Below, piece after piece: positions 1 to 5,414 of a stretch of DNA of 9,582 nt (its first letter is position 1; every line of letters begins with the position of its first letter). The notes below the pieces were generated by a model. The model had not been told where the DNA came from. It was given only the letters and a program-made list of their open reading frames with translations, and made no database searches. A program made the position numbers and the translations under genes. The DNA lies in assembly GCA_009785885.1 (NCBI GenBank), contig WQUE01000268.1, positions 1 to 9,582 on the forward strand. The letters run 5' to 3'. The stretch is from Actinomycetes bacterium (GTDB lineage Bacteria; Actinomycetota; Actinomycetes; Propionibacteriales; Propionibacteriaceae).

Positions 1-123
1 TTCACAGCCCCGGAATTCGCCTGGGTGCTCGTGCGGACGTTCCTGGAGACGCCGTTCTCCGGTGAGCCCCGGCACGCCCGCCGCCTCGGTCAGGTCGCCG
101 CGTACGAGCACGCCCGGGGCTGA
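1..123 (+). CDS. rpiB: Ribose-5-phosphate isomerase B, C-terminal end (partial)
   Basis: Only the last 40 codons are present, read from base 1 in frame 1 to a TGA at 121-123. RpiB interconverts ribose 5-phosphate and ribulose 5-phosphate in the cytoplasmic non-oxidative pentose phosphate pathway. The visible tail contains FLETPFSGEPRHARRLG followed by VAAYE. This matches the C-terminal helix pattern of actinobacterial RpiB proteins, where a 'TPFSG/TPWS..RH.RRI..LAEYE' type segment closes the protein. The His and Arg residues of that segment belong to the phosphate-binding and dimer-interface region in the family. The catalytic part lies outside the window. The assignment rests on this short tail, but it is supported by context, because an rpiB-like gene sits near tRNA genes and tig in related actinobacteria. 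Confidence 0.72.
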   Translation, partial: FTAPEFAWVLVRTFLETPFSGEPRHARRLGQVAAYEHARG

Positions 124-142
124 GCACCTGCCGACTCCGCCG

Positions 143-195
143 GGCCGTCTCACGCTTGGCTCGTGCCCTCACGGGTTCGAGTCCCCGTGACGGCC
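143..195 (+). other. tRNA T-arm-like hairpin after rpiB (possible terminator or tRNA remnant)
   Basis: A perfect 7-bp stem, TCACGGG (169-175) with CCCGTGA (184-190), closes an 8-base loop TTCGAGTC. Outside it, GGCCG (143-147) can pair with CGGCC (191-195). The loop is the invariant T-loop sequence of a tRNA plus one extra C, which breaks the normal 5-bp/7-base T-arm register. No D-arm or anticodon arm is recognisable upstream, so it is not a working tRNA. It lies 20-70 bases after the rpiB stop on the same strand and could serve as a GC-rich hairpin terminator, although no T-run follows. It could equally be the decayed 3' end of a tRNA gene. Confidence 0.45.
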
Positions 196-211
196 GGTCA
201 AGGAGAGTTCG

Positions 212-284
212 TCGGGGCAGCGGGACTCGAACCCGCGATCTCGTGCTCCCAAAGCACGCGCGCTAGCCACTACGCTATGCCCCG
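212..284 (-). tRNA. tRNA-Pro (anticodon UGG)
   Basis: The minus strand folds as a full cloverleaf. The 7-bp acceptor stem pairs CGGGGCA with TGCCCCG and is followed by discriminator A73. The D-arm is short. The anticodon stem CGTGC/GCACG holds the loop TTTGGGA, so the anticodon is UGG with G37. The T-arm is GCGGG, loop TTCGAGT, CCCGC. The C1-G72 pair, A73 and G37 are the recognition features of bacterial tRNA-Pro. It reads CCA and, by wobble, other proline codons. CCA is not encoded, so the 3' end must be added enzymatically. The gene is transcribed convergently towards rpiB and lies downstream of the phosphoribosyltransferase gene, apparently with its own -10 box. Confidence 0.96.
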
Positions 285-293
285 CGACGCCCC

Positions 294-299
294 ATCCTA
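294..299 (-). promoter_or_regulatory. Probable -10 box for tRNA-Pro
   Basis: The minus strand reads TAGGAT, a good actinobacterial -10 hexamer, ending nine bases before the tRNA 5' end. Transcription would begin only a few bases upstream of the mature tRNA. No convincing TTGnnn -35 box is seen at 16-18 bases, so only the -10 is called. Confidence 0.45.
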
Positions 300-335
300 G
301 ACCACTTCGTTGCTCAACCGCGCGCAAGAGGGCCG

Positions 336-364
336 GGTCCTGACGGACCGCGGGGTCACCGCGG
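336..364 (-). terminator. Overlapping GC-rich hairpins after the phosphoribosyltransferase gene
   Basis: Two mutually exclusive hairpins lie here: GGTCC/GGACC around a 4-base loop (336-349), and CCGCGG/CCGCGG around GGTCA (348-364). They are 76 bases beyond the stop codon of the minus-strand phosphoribosyltransferase gene and before tRNA-Pro. There is no T-run, so an intrinsic terminator is only a possibility. Nothing else is recognised in the 155-base gap 285-439 besides the tRNA -10 box. Confidence 0.25.
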
Positions 365-439
365 CGTTGTCGGAGGAGCGCAGCGGGGGAGAGAACGTCG
401 TCGGGTGTCGCGACGATCGGGGCGAGTCGGCGCGCGTCG

Positions 440-1021
440 TCAGCGCTCGGCCAGCGGAATGTGGGCGATGTGGGCGACGGGAACGCCGGCCACCTCGGTG
501 CGCTCCTCGCCCTCGGTGAGCACGCAGGCGATGAGCGCCACGGTGCACTCGATGGACTTCAGGAACCCCAGCAGGGCATTCATCGTCGCGCCCGTCGAGA
601 TCACGTCGTCGACGATCAGGATGTGACGGCCGCGGAGCTTGTCGATCTCGGCCTGCCCGAACCACAACTGCTCCTGGGCGAGCGCGGTGATCGAGGAGAC
701 CGGCACGCTCACGGGGTTCACCATGTAGGACTTCTGGCTCTTGCGGGCCACGACGAACTCGCGCAGGTTCAGTCGCACGCACAGCTCGTAGGCCAGGGTG
801 ATCGCCTTGGCTTCCGGTGTCAGGATGATGTCGACGCCGTCCCCGTCGAGCGCGTCGTCCACCTTCTCCAGCAAGGTGGTCGCGGCGGCGCGCACCCAGT
901 CGACCTGGCCCAGCGGGACGAACGCGTAGATGCCGGTGTGGTCGTCGATCCATTGCAGGGGCAGCTCAGCCCGTACGTCGCAGCCCAACGGGACGGTCAG
1001 GCTGGCTACAGGATCACTCAT
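440..1021 (-). CDS. Purine-type phosphoribosyltransferase (adenine/xanthine PRTase-like)
   Basis: A cytoplasmic type I phosphoribosyltransferase of 193 residues, expected to join a purine base to PRPP with release of pyrophosphate (salvage), or to act as a related PRPP-binding regulator. The PRPP-binding loop is clear at residues 136-146, IVDDVISTGAT, with the two Asp residues and the TGAT phosphate loop. Upstream, ILTPEAKAITLAYEL (66-80) and VVARKSQKSYM (90-100) match the E-x-K and 'vaRKs-K-YM' segments of the Apt/Xpt branch, the latter covering the pyrophosphate and flexible-loop region. The base specificity cannot be read from the sequence. The ATG at 1021 is chosen because GAGGAGG lies ten bases upstream. 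An earlier in-frame ATG at 1132 would begin inside the upstream ABC gene and has no such support. The upstream ABC gene is on the same strand 89 bases away, so read-through is possible. Confidence 0.85.
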   Translation of the reverse strand: MSDPVASLTVPLGCDVRAELPLQWIDDHTGIYAFVPLGQVDWVRAAATTLLEKVDDALDGDGVDIILTPEAKAITLAYELCVRLNLREFVVARKSQKSYMVNPVSVPVSSITALAQEQLWFGQAEIDKLRGRHILIVDDVISTGATMNALLGFLKSIECTVALIACVLTEGEERTEVAGVPVAHIAHIPLAER

Positions 1022-1031
1022 GTGTTGTCGT

Positions 1032-1038
1032 CCTCCTC
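1032..1038 (-). promoter_or_regulatory. Ribosome binding site of the phosphoribosyltransferase gene
   Basis: GAGGAGG on the minus strand lies ten bases before the ATG at 1021. It decides in favour of this start over the in-frame ATG at 1132. Confidence 0.7.
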
Positions 1039-1053
1039 GTCGCAATGGTCGCG

Positions 1054-1059
1054 AGTGTA
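1054..1059 (-). promoter_or_regulatory. Probable -10 box for the phosphoribosyltransferase gene
   Basis: TACACT on the minus strand matches the TAnnnT -10 consensus. It would start transcription near 1047, about 25 bases before the ATG and just ahead of the GAGGAGG site. No good -35 hexamer is seen at the usual distance. It suggests the gene can be expressed apart from the ABC operon upstream. Confidence 0.4.
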
Positions 1060-1110
1060 GCCAGCGCGGGGAGCACGGGGCCGGGGCGTCCTGATGGTGG
1101 ACAGGGCGGC

Positions 1111-3075
1111 TCAACTGGTCCAGGCGCGCCACAATCTGGCGTACTCGCCGCCGAGCGCCATGAGGTCCTCATGCGAGCCGAGTTCGGCGATGCGGCCGTC
1201 GATCACGACGGCGATCCGCTGGGCGTCGTGGGCGGTGTGCAGCCGGTGGGCGATCGCGACGACGGTCCGTCCCGTGAGCAGCGCCGACATCGCGCCCTCG
1301 ACGTGCCGGGCGGTCGCCGGGTCGATGAGGCTGGTGGCCTCGTCGAGCACGAGCGTGTGCGGGTCGGCGATCACGAGCCGCGCCAGTGCGATCTGCTGCG
1401 CCTGGGCGGGGGTGAGGGACGCCCGGCCGGATCCGACCATCGTGTCCAGGCCATCGGGCGACCGGCGTACCCAGTCCTCGGCCTGGACGGTACGCAGCGC
1501 CTGCCACACCTCGTCGTCGGTGGTCGTATCCTCCCTGGCGAGCACGATGTTGTCCCGGATCGTGCCGACGAACACGTGATGCTCCTGGGTGACGAGCGCC
1601 ACGTCGGTCCGGAGACGTTCCAGCGGCAGGTGCATCACGTCCACGCCGCCGACCTCGACGACGCCGAGACGCGGCGCGTTGATGCCGGCGAGCAGGCGGC
1701 CGAGCGTGGACTTGCCCGAGCCGGACGGCCCGACCATCGCCAGCCGTTCCCCGGGGACGAGGTCGAGACTCACGTCGTGCAACACGTCGCGTCCCTCCCG
1801 GTACGCGAACGTCAGGTTGCGTGCGACCAGGTGGTCACCCTGCGGTCGCTCGTCCGTGGCCGTCCGATCGGGTGGTACGGATGCGATCCCGAGAAGCCGG
1901 GACGTGCTGGACACGCCGGTCTGCATCTGGTTGAGCGTCTGGACGCAGTTCTCCAGCGGCCCGGTCAGCTGTTGCAGGTACAGCGTGGCGGCGGCGATCT
2001 GGCCGAGGCTCACCCAGCCCCGCGAGTACCCCCAGGCGCCGAGCACGAGCGCGAGCACGAGCGGCACCTGATAGGCCAGGCCTGTCGCAAGGAACATCTG
2101 GTAGCGCAGGCCCGCGCAGTAGATCTCCGTCTGCGCGGCCTGCTCGATGTCCCGATCCGTGCGGGCGAGGCGGCGTTCGTCCAAGCCCAGCGACTCGACG
2201 GTGCGCGCTCCCTCGACCGTCTCCGTCAGCCCGGAGTTGATCTGGGAGTACATGCGGCCCATCGTGATGTAGCCCTTGGGGGCGTGCCGGATGTAGCGTC
2301 CGACGCCGAAGATCAGCACGATCGTCGTGGCGACGAGCGGCAGCGACAGCAGCCACGAGTTCAGGATCAGCGCGCCGACCGTGAGCACGGCCGTGACCGA
2401 GGAGATCGTGAACACGGGCAGCGCCCAGCGCACCGAGCCGGCCATCGTGCCGACGTCCCGCGTGACGCGGGTGACAAGGTCGCCCGTGCTCGCCGTCTCC
2501 ACCCGGGACAACGGCAGCTTCAGCACCGTGCGCATGATGTGTTCGCGGGCCGACGCCAGCATGTCGTAGCCCATCACGGTGGACAGCGATTTCGCCGGGA
2601 AGTACAGCGCCCCCTGGAGCGCCAGCACGAGCACCATGACCCAGCAGATCGTCGTGACGCGCGTCATGATCGCGCTGGTGGCGGAGGCGGCCGTCACCTC
2701 GTCGATGAGGTTGCCGAGCACCCGCGGGACGATCAGCCCGGCGACGCCCGAGGCGGCGTTGGCGAGGACGAGGGCGATCGCCACCCCCTTGCGCTCCCTC
2801 AGCATGCCGCCGACGAACGACAGCACGGCGGGCGTCCCGGCGACGGGCAGACCCAGCTTCGGGTCGCGGGAGGACGCGAACGCCTCTTCCGAGAAGCGGC
2901 GCCGGGCGCGCTGGTTCGCCCAGAAACCCCGGATGCCATCGCGCAGGCCGGTGCGCGGCGTCTCGTCGACACCCATGAGCGCCGCACCGGTGCGCGTGCC
3001 GGGGTCGCCGGACCTCCAGGTGGCCGCCGAGCCCTCGAACACCTCCGGGGACGGGGTGGGGACCGTCTCAATCAC
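1111..3075 (-). CDS. ABC exporter half-transporter, catalytic subunit with degenerate signature motif
   Basis: A membrane-spanning/ATPase fusion of 654 residues. An 80-residue polar N-terminal extension precedes a six-helix exporter membrane domain (about 85-390) and a nucleotide-binding domain (about 415-654). The ATP-binding motifs are intact: A-loop Tyr425, Walker A GPSGSGKST (449-457), Q-loop Gln497, Walker B LVLDE (Asp578, Glu579), D-loop SLID and H-loop His610. The signature motif is degenerate, LTPAQ (554-558) instead of LSGGQ. This fits the catalytic half of a heterodimeric exporter whose partner is the gene just upstream, and the substrate is unknown. The GTG start at 3075 overlaps the upstream stop by eight bases and has GGGAGGGGG 9-17 bases upstream; a downstream ATG at 2976 lacks a ribosome site. 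Overlap implies translational coupling and equal production of the two subunits. Confidence 0.9.
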   Translation of the reverse strand: MIETVPTPSPEVFEGSAATWRSGDPGTRTGAALMGVDETPRTGLRDGIRGFWANQRARRRFSEEAFASSRDPKLGLPVAGTPAVLSFVGGMLRERKGVAIALVLANAASGVAGLIVPRVLGNLIDEVTAASATSAIMTRVTTICWVMVLVLALQGALYFPAKSLSTVMGYDMLASAREHIMRTVLKLPLSRVETASTGDLVTRVTRDVGTMAGSVRWALPVFTISSVTAVLTVGALILNSWLLSLPLVATTIVLIFGVGRYIRHAPKGYITMGRMYSQINSGLTETVEGARTVESLGLDERRLARTDRDIEQAAQTEIYCAGLRYQMFLATGLAYQVPLVLALVLGAWGYSRGWVSLGQIAAATLYLQQLTGPLENCVQTLNQMQTGVSSTSRLLGIASVPPDRTATDERPQGDHLVARNLTFAYREGRDVLHDVSLDLVPGERLAMVGPSGSGKSTLGRLLAGINAPRLGVVEVGGVDVMHLPLERLRTDVALVTQEHHVFVGTIRDNIVLAREDTTTDDEVWQALRTVQAEDWVRRSPDGLDTMVGSGRASLTPAQAQQIALARLVIADPHTLVLDEATSLIDPATARHVEGAMSALLTGRTVVAIAHRLHTAHDAQRIAVVIDGRIAELGSHEDLMALGGEYARLWRAWTS

Positions 3076-5032
3076 GTGTGGTCGCCCCCTCCCACAGGTC
3101 GGCGAACACGTGGCGGCTGGACTGGTCCGGGTGGTCCGGCGGCGTGGCCTGCGGTGGGACGGTGTCCTCGCCCCGGACGACGACCGCGCGATAGGCCGGA
3201 TCGCTCGCCATGAGCTCCGCGTGCGTGCCGGCGGCGACGACGCGTCCGTCCTCCAGCAGCACGACGCGGTCGGCGTGACGCAGCCACAGCGGCGACACGG
3301 TCGTGAGGATCGTCGTCCGCCCGGCCCGGGCGGCCGGCAGGCGCTCGGCGATGCGTGCCTCCGTGTGGGCGTCCACCGCCGAGGTGGGTTCGACGAGGAC
3401 GAGCACGTCCGGGTCGAGCAGCAGCGAGCGGGCCAGGACGAGCCGCTGGCGCTGGCCGCCGGACAGACCGCGTCCGCGTTCGTCGATGCGGCCCTGCCAG
3501 CCCTCGGGCAAGGCCTCCCAGACGTCGTCCGCCGAGGCCGTCCACAGGGCGTGCTCGGCCTGTTCGCGGGTGTGGTCGGCGTGGGGGTCGACGAGTTCCT
3601 GCAGCGTCCCGGCGAACACCTGCGCGCCGGCGTCCACCACGACGAGGTGTTGCCGCAGGTCGGCCAGGGGGATCTGCGCCAGGTCGACGCCGCCGACCGA
3701 CACACCCCAGTGGCGGTTGGCGCGGGCCTCGTCGCGCGCAGCCATGGCCGCCCGCTCGGCCAGTTTCGCCCGGGCCTCCGCCCGTCCGGCGCGCCCGCGC
3801 GCCGGAGTGTCCTCGTGCGCCGACTCGACGGGTCCACTCGACGTGGGCAGGTAACGTCCCAGCCGGTCGGCCAGCGCCGCGGACTCGTCGGGAAGCGCAG
3901 CGACGATGATCGTCAGCCGGCCCGGTTCGGCGACGAAACCGCTCGTCTCGTCGGCGATCGGCCCGAGGTTCCACGGACGCGGGTCCTCGGGGGAGCGCCA
4001 CGGCGGCTCCTCGCGCAGCAGATTGGCCGTCTTGCGGGCCGAGACGGTGGCGCTGACCCACTTCTGGATGAACTCGAAGAACGTGTTGAACGGGCGCTGC
4101 AGGAACACGGCGTAGCCGAAGAAGCTGATCAGCTGCCCGACGGTGAGGTCCCCGGCGAGCATGGCGCGCACACCCAGCCATGTGAGCAGCACCAGCAGGA
4201 GCCCGGTGAACACCGTCGAGAGCGACTGGATGCCCGCCCACCAGTACCCGGCGCGGACGCCCGCGCGGCGGACGCTTTGCGACTGGCGGGCGTAGTTGTC
4301 GCCGAATGTCCGCTCGCCGCCGACACCCCGCAGGATGCGCAGGCCGGAGACGATGTCGACGGCCATCCCGGTGAGCACGGAGGAGCGTTCACGCTCGACC
4401 CGCTGGTTGTGCTGCATCGGCACCATCATCGGTACGGACAATCCCAGGATGACCGGCGCGGAGATGAGCACGACCAGGCCGAGGACCGTCGATTCGTGAA
4501 GCACGAGTACGGTGACGAACGCGAACGAGCCGAGGGCCGCCAGCGCCCGTCCCGACACCTCGGCCAGGGCGCCGAACGTGTCGGAGTCGGAACTCGCCAC
4601 CGACAGCATCTCCCCGGCGGGCACGCGCCGGGAGATGACGTGGTTCATCTGCGTCACCTTGCGGGCCACGAGTTTCGTGATGCGGTACAGCGCGTCCAGC
4701 CAGCTGGAGATCTGGAACACGCTCGCCAGCACGTCGCAGGACACCCCGGCGACGATCACGAACAGCAGCAGCCCGGCCCACGTCAGGGTCGCCGGCATGT
4801 CAAGCTGCGTCACACCGAGGTCGATGGCCCGGCCGAGCAGGTACGGGCTCAAGGTGCCGGGGAGGAACCAGATGAGGCCGAAGAACGTCCCGCCGACGAT
4901 CAGCCCCGCCTGCTTGCCCAGCAGCCAGAACAGGAACCGCGTGGGGGAGTCGGTGACCGCCTCGCCGGGCGTCCGCACGTCCCGGCGGGTCGGCGACTCG
5001 TACGCGTGGACGACTGGTGGAAACAAAGACAT
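3068..5032 (-). CDS. ABC exporter half-transporter with degenerate ATP-binding site
   Basis: First gene of the ABC pair, 654 residues. A six-helix membrane domain covers about 35-330 and a nucleotide-binding domain about 355-620. Signature LSGGQRQR (523-530) and D-loop SAVD (551-554) are intact. Aligned with its partner, the Walker A position reads AALPDESAALADRL (378-391), with no Gly-rich loop and no Lys. The Q-loop Gln is Ala468, the Walker B Asp is Val547 (Glu548 remains), and the H-loop His is Val579. It probably cannot hydrolyse ATP but donates its LSGGQ to the partner's site. Residues about 402-441 form an Ala/Arg/Glu-rich, probably helical insert between two strands of the ATPase core. 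The ATG at 5032 is the first in-frame start, a stop lies nine bases before it, and the promoter 10-38 bases upstream predicts an almost leaderless mRNA. Substrate unknown. Confidence 0.9.
   Translation of the reverse strand: MSLFPPVVHAYESPTRRDVRTPGEAVTDSPTRFLFWLLGKQAGLIVGGTFFGLIWFLPGTLSPYLLGRAIDLGVTQLDMPATLTWAGLLLFVIVAGVSCDVLASVFQISSWLDALYRITKLVARKVTQMNHVISRRVPAGEMLSVASSDSDTFGALAEVSGRALAALGSFAFVTVLVLHESTVLGLVVLISAPVILGLSVPMMVPMQHNQRVERERSSVLTGMAVDIVSGLRILRGVGGERTFGDNYARQSQSVRRAGVRAGYWWAGIQSLSTVFTGLLLVLLTWLGVRAMLAGDLTVGQLISFFGYAVFLQRPFNTFFEFIQKWVSATVSARKTANLLREEPPWRSPEDPRPWNLGPIADETSGFVAEPGRLTIIVAALPDESAALADRLGRYLPTSSGPVESAHEDTPARGRAGRAEARAKLAERAAMAARDEARANRHWGVSVGGVDLAQIPLADLRQHLVVVDAGAQVFAGTLQELVDPHADHTREQAEHALWTASADDVWEALPEGWQGRIDERGRGLSGGQRQRLVLARSLLLDPDVLVLVEPTSAVDAHTEARIAERLPAARAGRTTILTTVSPLWLRHADRVVLLEDGRVVAAGTHAELMASDPAYRAVVVRGEDTVPPQATPPDHPDQSSRHVFADLWEGATTRD
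3085..3093 (-). promoter_or_regulatory. Ribosome binding site of the second ABC subunit
   Basis: GGGAGGGGG on the minus strand lies within the end of the upstream ABC gene, 9 bases before GTG at 3075. It supports the GTG start and the eight-base overlap GTGATTGA between the two genes. Confidence 0.65.
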
Positions 5033-5041
5033 GGCCCATCA

Positions 5042-5070
5042 ACCCTATGTGCCGCGCAGACCCGCTGCAA
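5042..5070 (-). promoter_or_regulatory. Promoter of the ABC exporter operon
   Basis: On the minus strand TTGCAG (5070-5065) and TAGGGT (5047-5042) are separated by exactly 17 bases. Both are close to the housekeeping sigma consensus of actinobacteria. The predicted start, about seven bases after the -10, is only three to five bases before the ATG at 5032. The mRNA should be almost leaderless, which fits the absence of a ribosome binding site there. Confidence 0.65.
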
Positions 5071-5114
5071 TCTGTTGTGGCACGGTCGTGAGCCCGGCGG
5101 TCGCGGCAGCGCCA

Positions 5115-5125
5115 TAGGGTAGGCT
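5115..5125 (+). promoter_or_regulatory. Probable -10 region for tRNA-Gly (and perhaps tig)
   Basis: Two overlapping -10-like hexamers, TAGGGT (5115-5120) and TAGGCT (5120-5125), lie about 50 bases before tRNA-Gly. The -35 region is weak. This region is divergent from, and separated by about 45 bases from, the ABC promoter. Because no TA dinucleotide occurs between the tRNA and tig, it may drive tig as well. Confidence 0.5.
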
Positions 5126-5171
5126 TGCCTGGCTGCCACGACCCGGCGGACACCGTCCGGGCGCGTGGTGC

Positions 5172-5243
5172 GCGGACGTAGTCCAATGGTCAGGGCCTCA
5201 GCCTTCCAAGCTGAAGATGCGGGTTCGATTCCCGTCGTCCGCT
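5172..5243 (+). tRNA. tRNA-Gly (anticodon UCC)
   Basis: A complete cloverleaf. The acceptor stem pairs GCGGACG with CGTCCGC and is followed by discriminator U73. The D-stem pairs GTCC with GGGC. The anticodon stem TCAGC/GCTGA holds the loop CTTCCAA, giving anticodon UCC. The T-arm carries loop TTCGATT. C35, C36 and U73 are normal for tRNA-Gly, which here reads GGA and possibly GGG. CCA is not encoded. The gene lies 171 bases before tig on the same strand. In Mycobacterium smegmatis, as I recall, the tRNA-Gly next to tig is the attachment site of phage L5, so this 3' end is a candidate integrase target here too. Confidence 0.96.
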
Positions 5244-5319
5244 CGAGGCGACGTCGCATGGCGTCGCGTCATGGCGGCTGTGGGAAGCGAACCCGAGAGG
5301 GCGCGAGCGAGGCAGGCGG

Positions 5320-5338
5320 CTTCACCCGCAGGGTGGAG
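5320..5338 (+). other. Hairpin between tRNA-Gly and tig
   Basis: CTTCACCC (5320-5327) pairs with GGGTGGAG (5331-5338), with one T-G wobble, around the 3-base loop GCA. No T-run follows. It could limit read-through from the tRNA into tig or act as a processing signal. It immediately precedes the tRNA-Gly 3'-end remnant. Function not established. Confidence 0.35.
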
Positions 5339-5369
5339 ACGCGTCGATTCCCGCCGTCCGCTCGAAGCG
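5337..5369 (+). repeat. Degenerate second copy of the tRNA-Gly 3' end
   Basis: Bases 5344-5369 match 5225-5250 at 24 of 26 positions: T-loop, acceptor 3' strand, discriminator and seven flanking bases. The likeness continues upstream to 5337 (matching 5215 onwards) with one substitution and a three-base deletion that removes part of the T-stem. It cannot form a T-arm and has no 5' half, so it is not a tRNA gene. The two copies are direct repeats offset by 119 bases. They could be a remnant of a tandem tRNA gene, or a duplicated attachment site left by an excised or decayed integrative element. The second copy lies in the tig leader. Confidence 0.75.
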
Positions 5370-5402
5370 GCGGTCGGGGCCGCCGGAATGAAGCGCAAAC
5401 AA

Positions 5403-5409
5403 GGGGGAG
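5403..5409 (+). promoter_or_regulatory. Ribosome binding site of tig
   Basis: GGGGGAG lies five bases before the GTG at 5415. It sets the start of trigger factor at GTG rather than at ATG codons further upstream. Confidence 0.7.
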
Positions 5410-5414
5410 ATGAA

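Noticed and set aside
138..200. A functional second tRNA on the plus strand next to rpiB.
   Set aside because: Only a T-arm-like hairpin and a short outer stem are present. No D-arm or anticodon arm can be drawn, and the T-arm has an extra base.
1022..1132. Longer phosphoribosyltransferase starting at the ATG at 1132.
   Set aside because: It would overlap the ABC gene's stop, has no ribosome site, and adds residues unlike the family. GAGGAGG supports ATG at 1021.
3076..3837. Very long second ABC subunit starting at 3837.
   Set aside because: The extra 254 residues are a shadow of the other ABC gene in another frame. The GTG at 3075 has a strong ribosome site and overlaps the previous stop.
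1045..5122. Two very long plus-strand open frames (1045-3213 and 2579-5122) opposite the ABC genes.
   Set aside because: They are antisense to clear ABC transporter genes. Their translations are Arg/Asp/His/Gly-rich with no domain, as expected from the complementary strand of high-GC codons.
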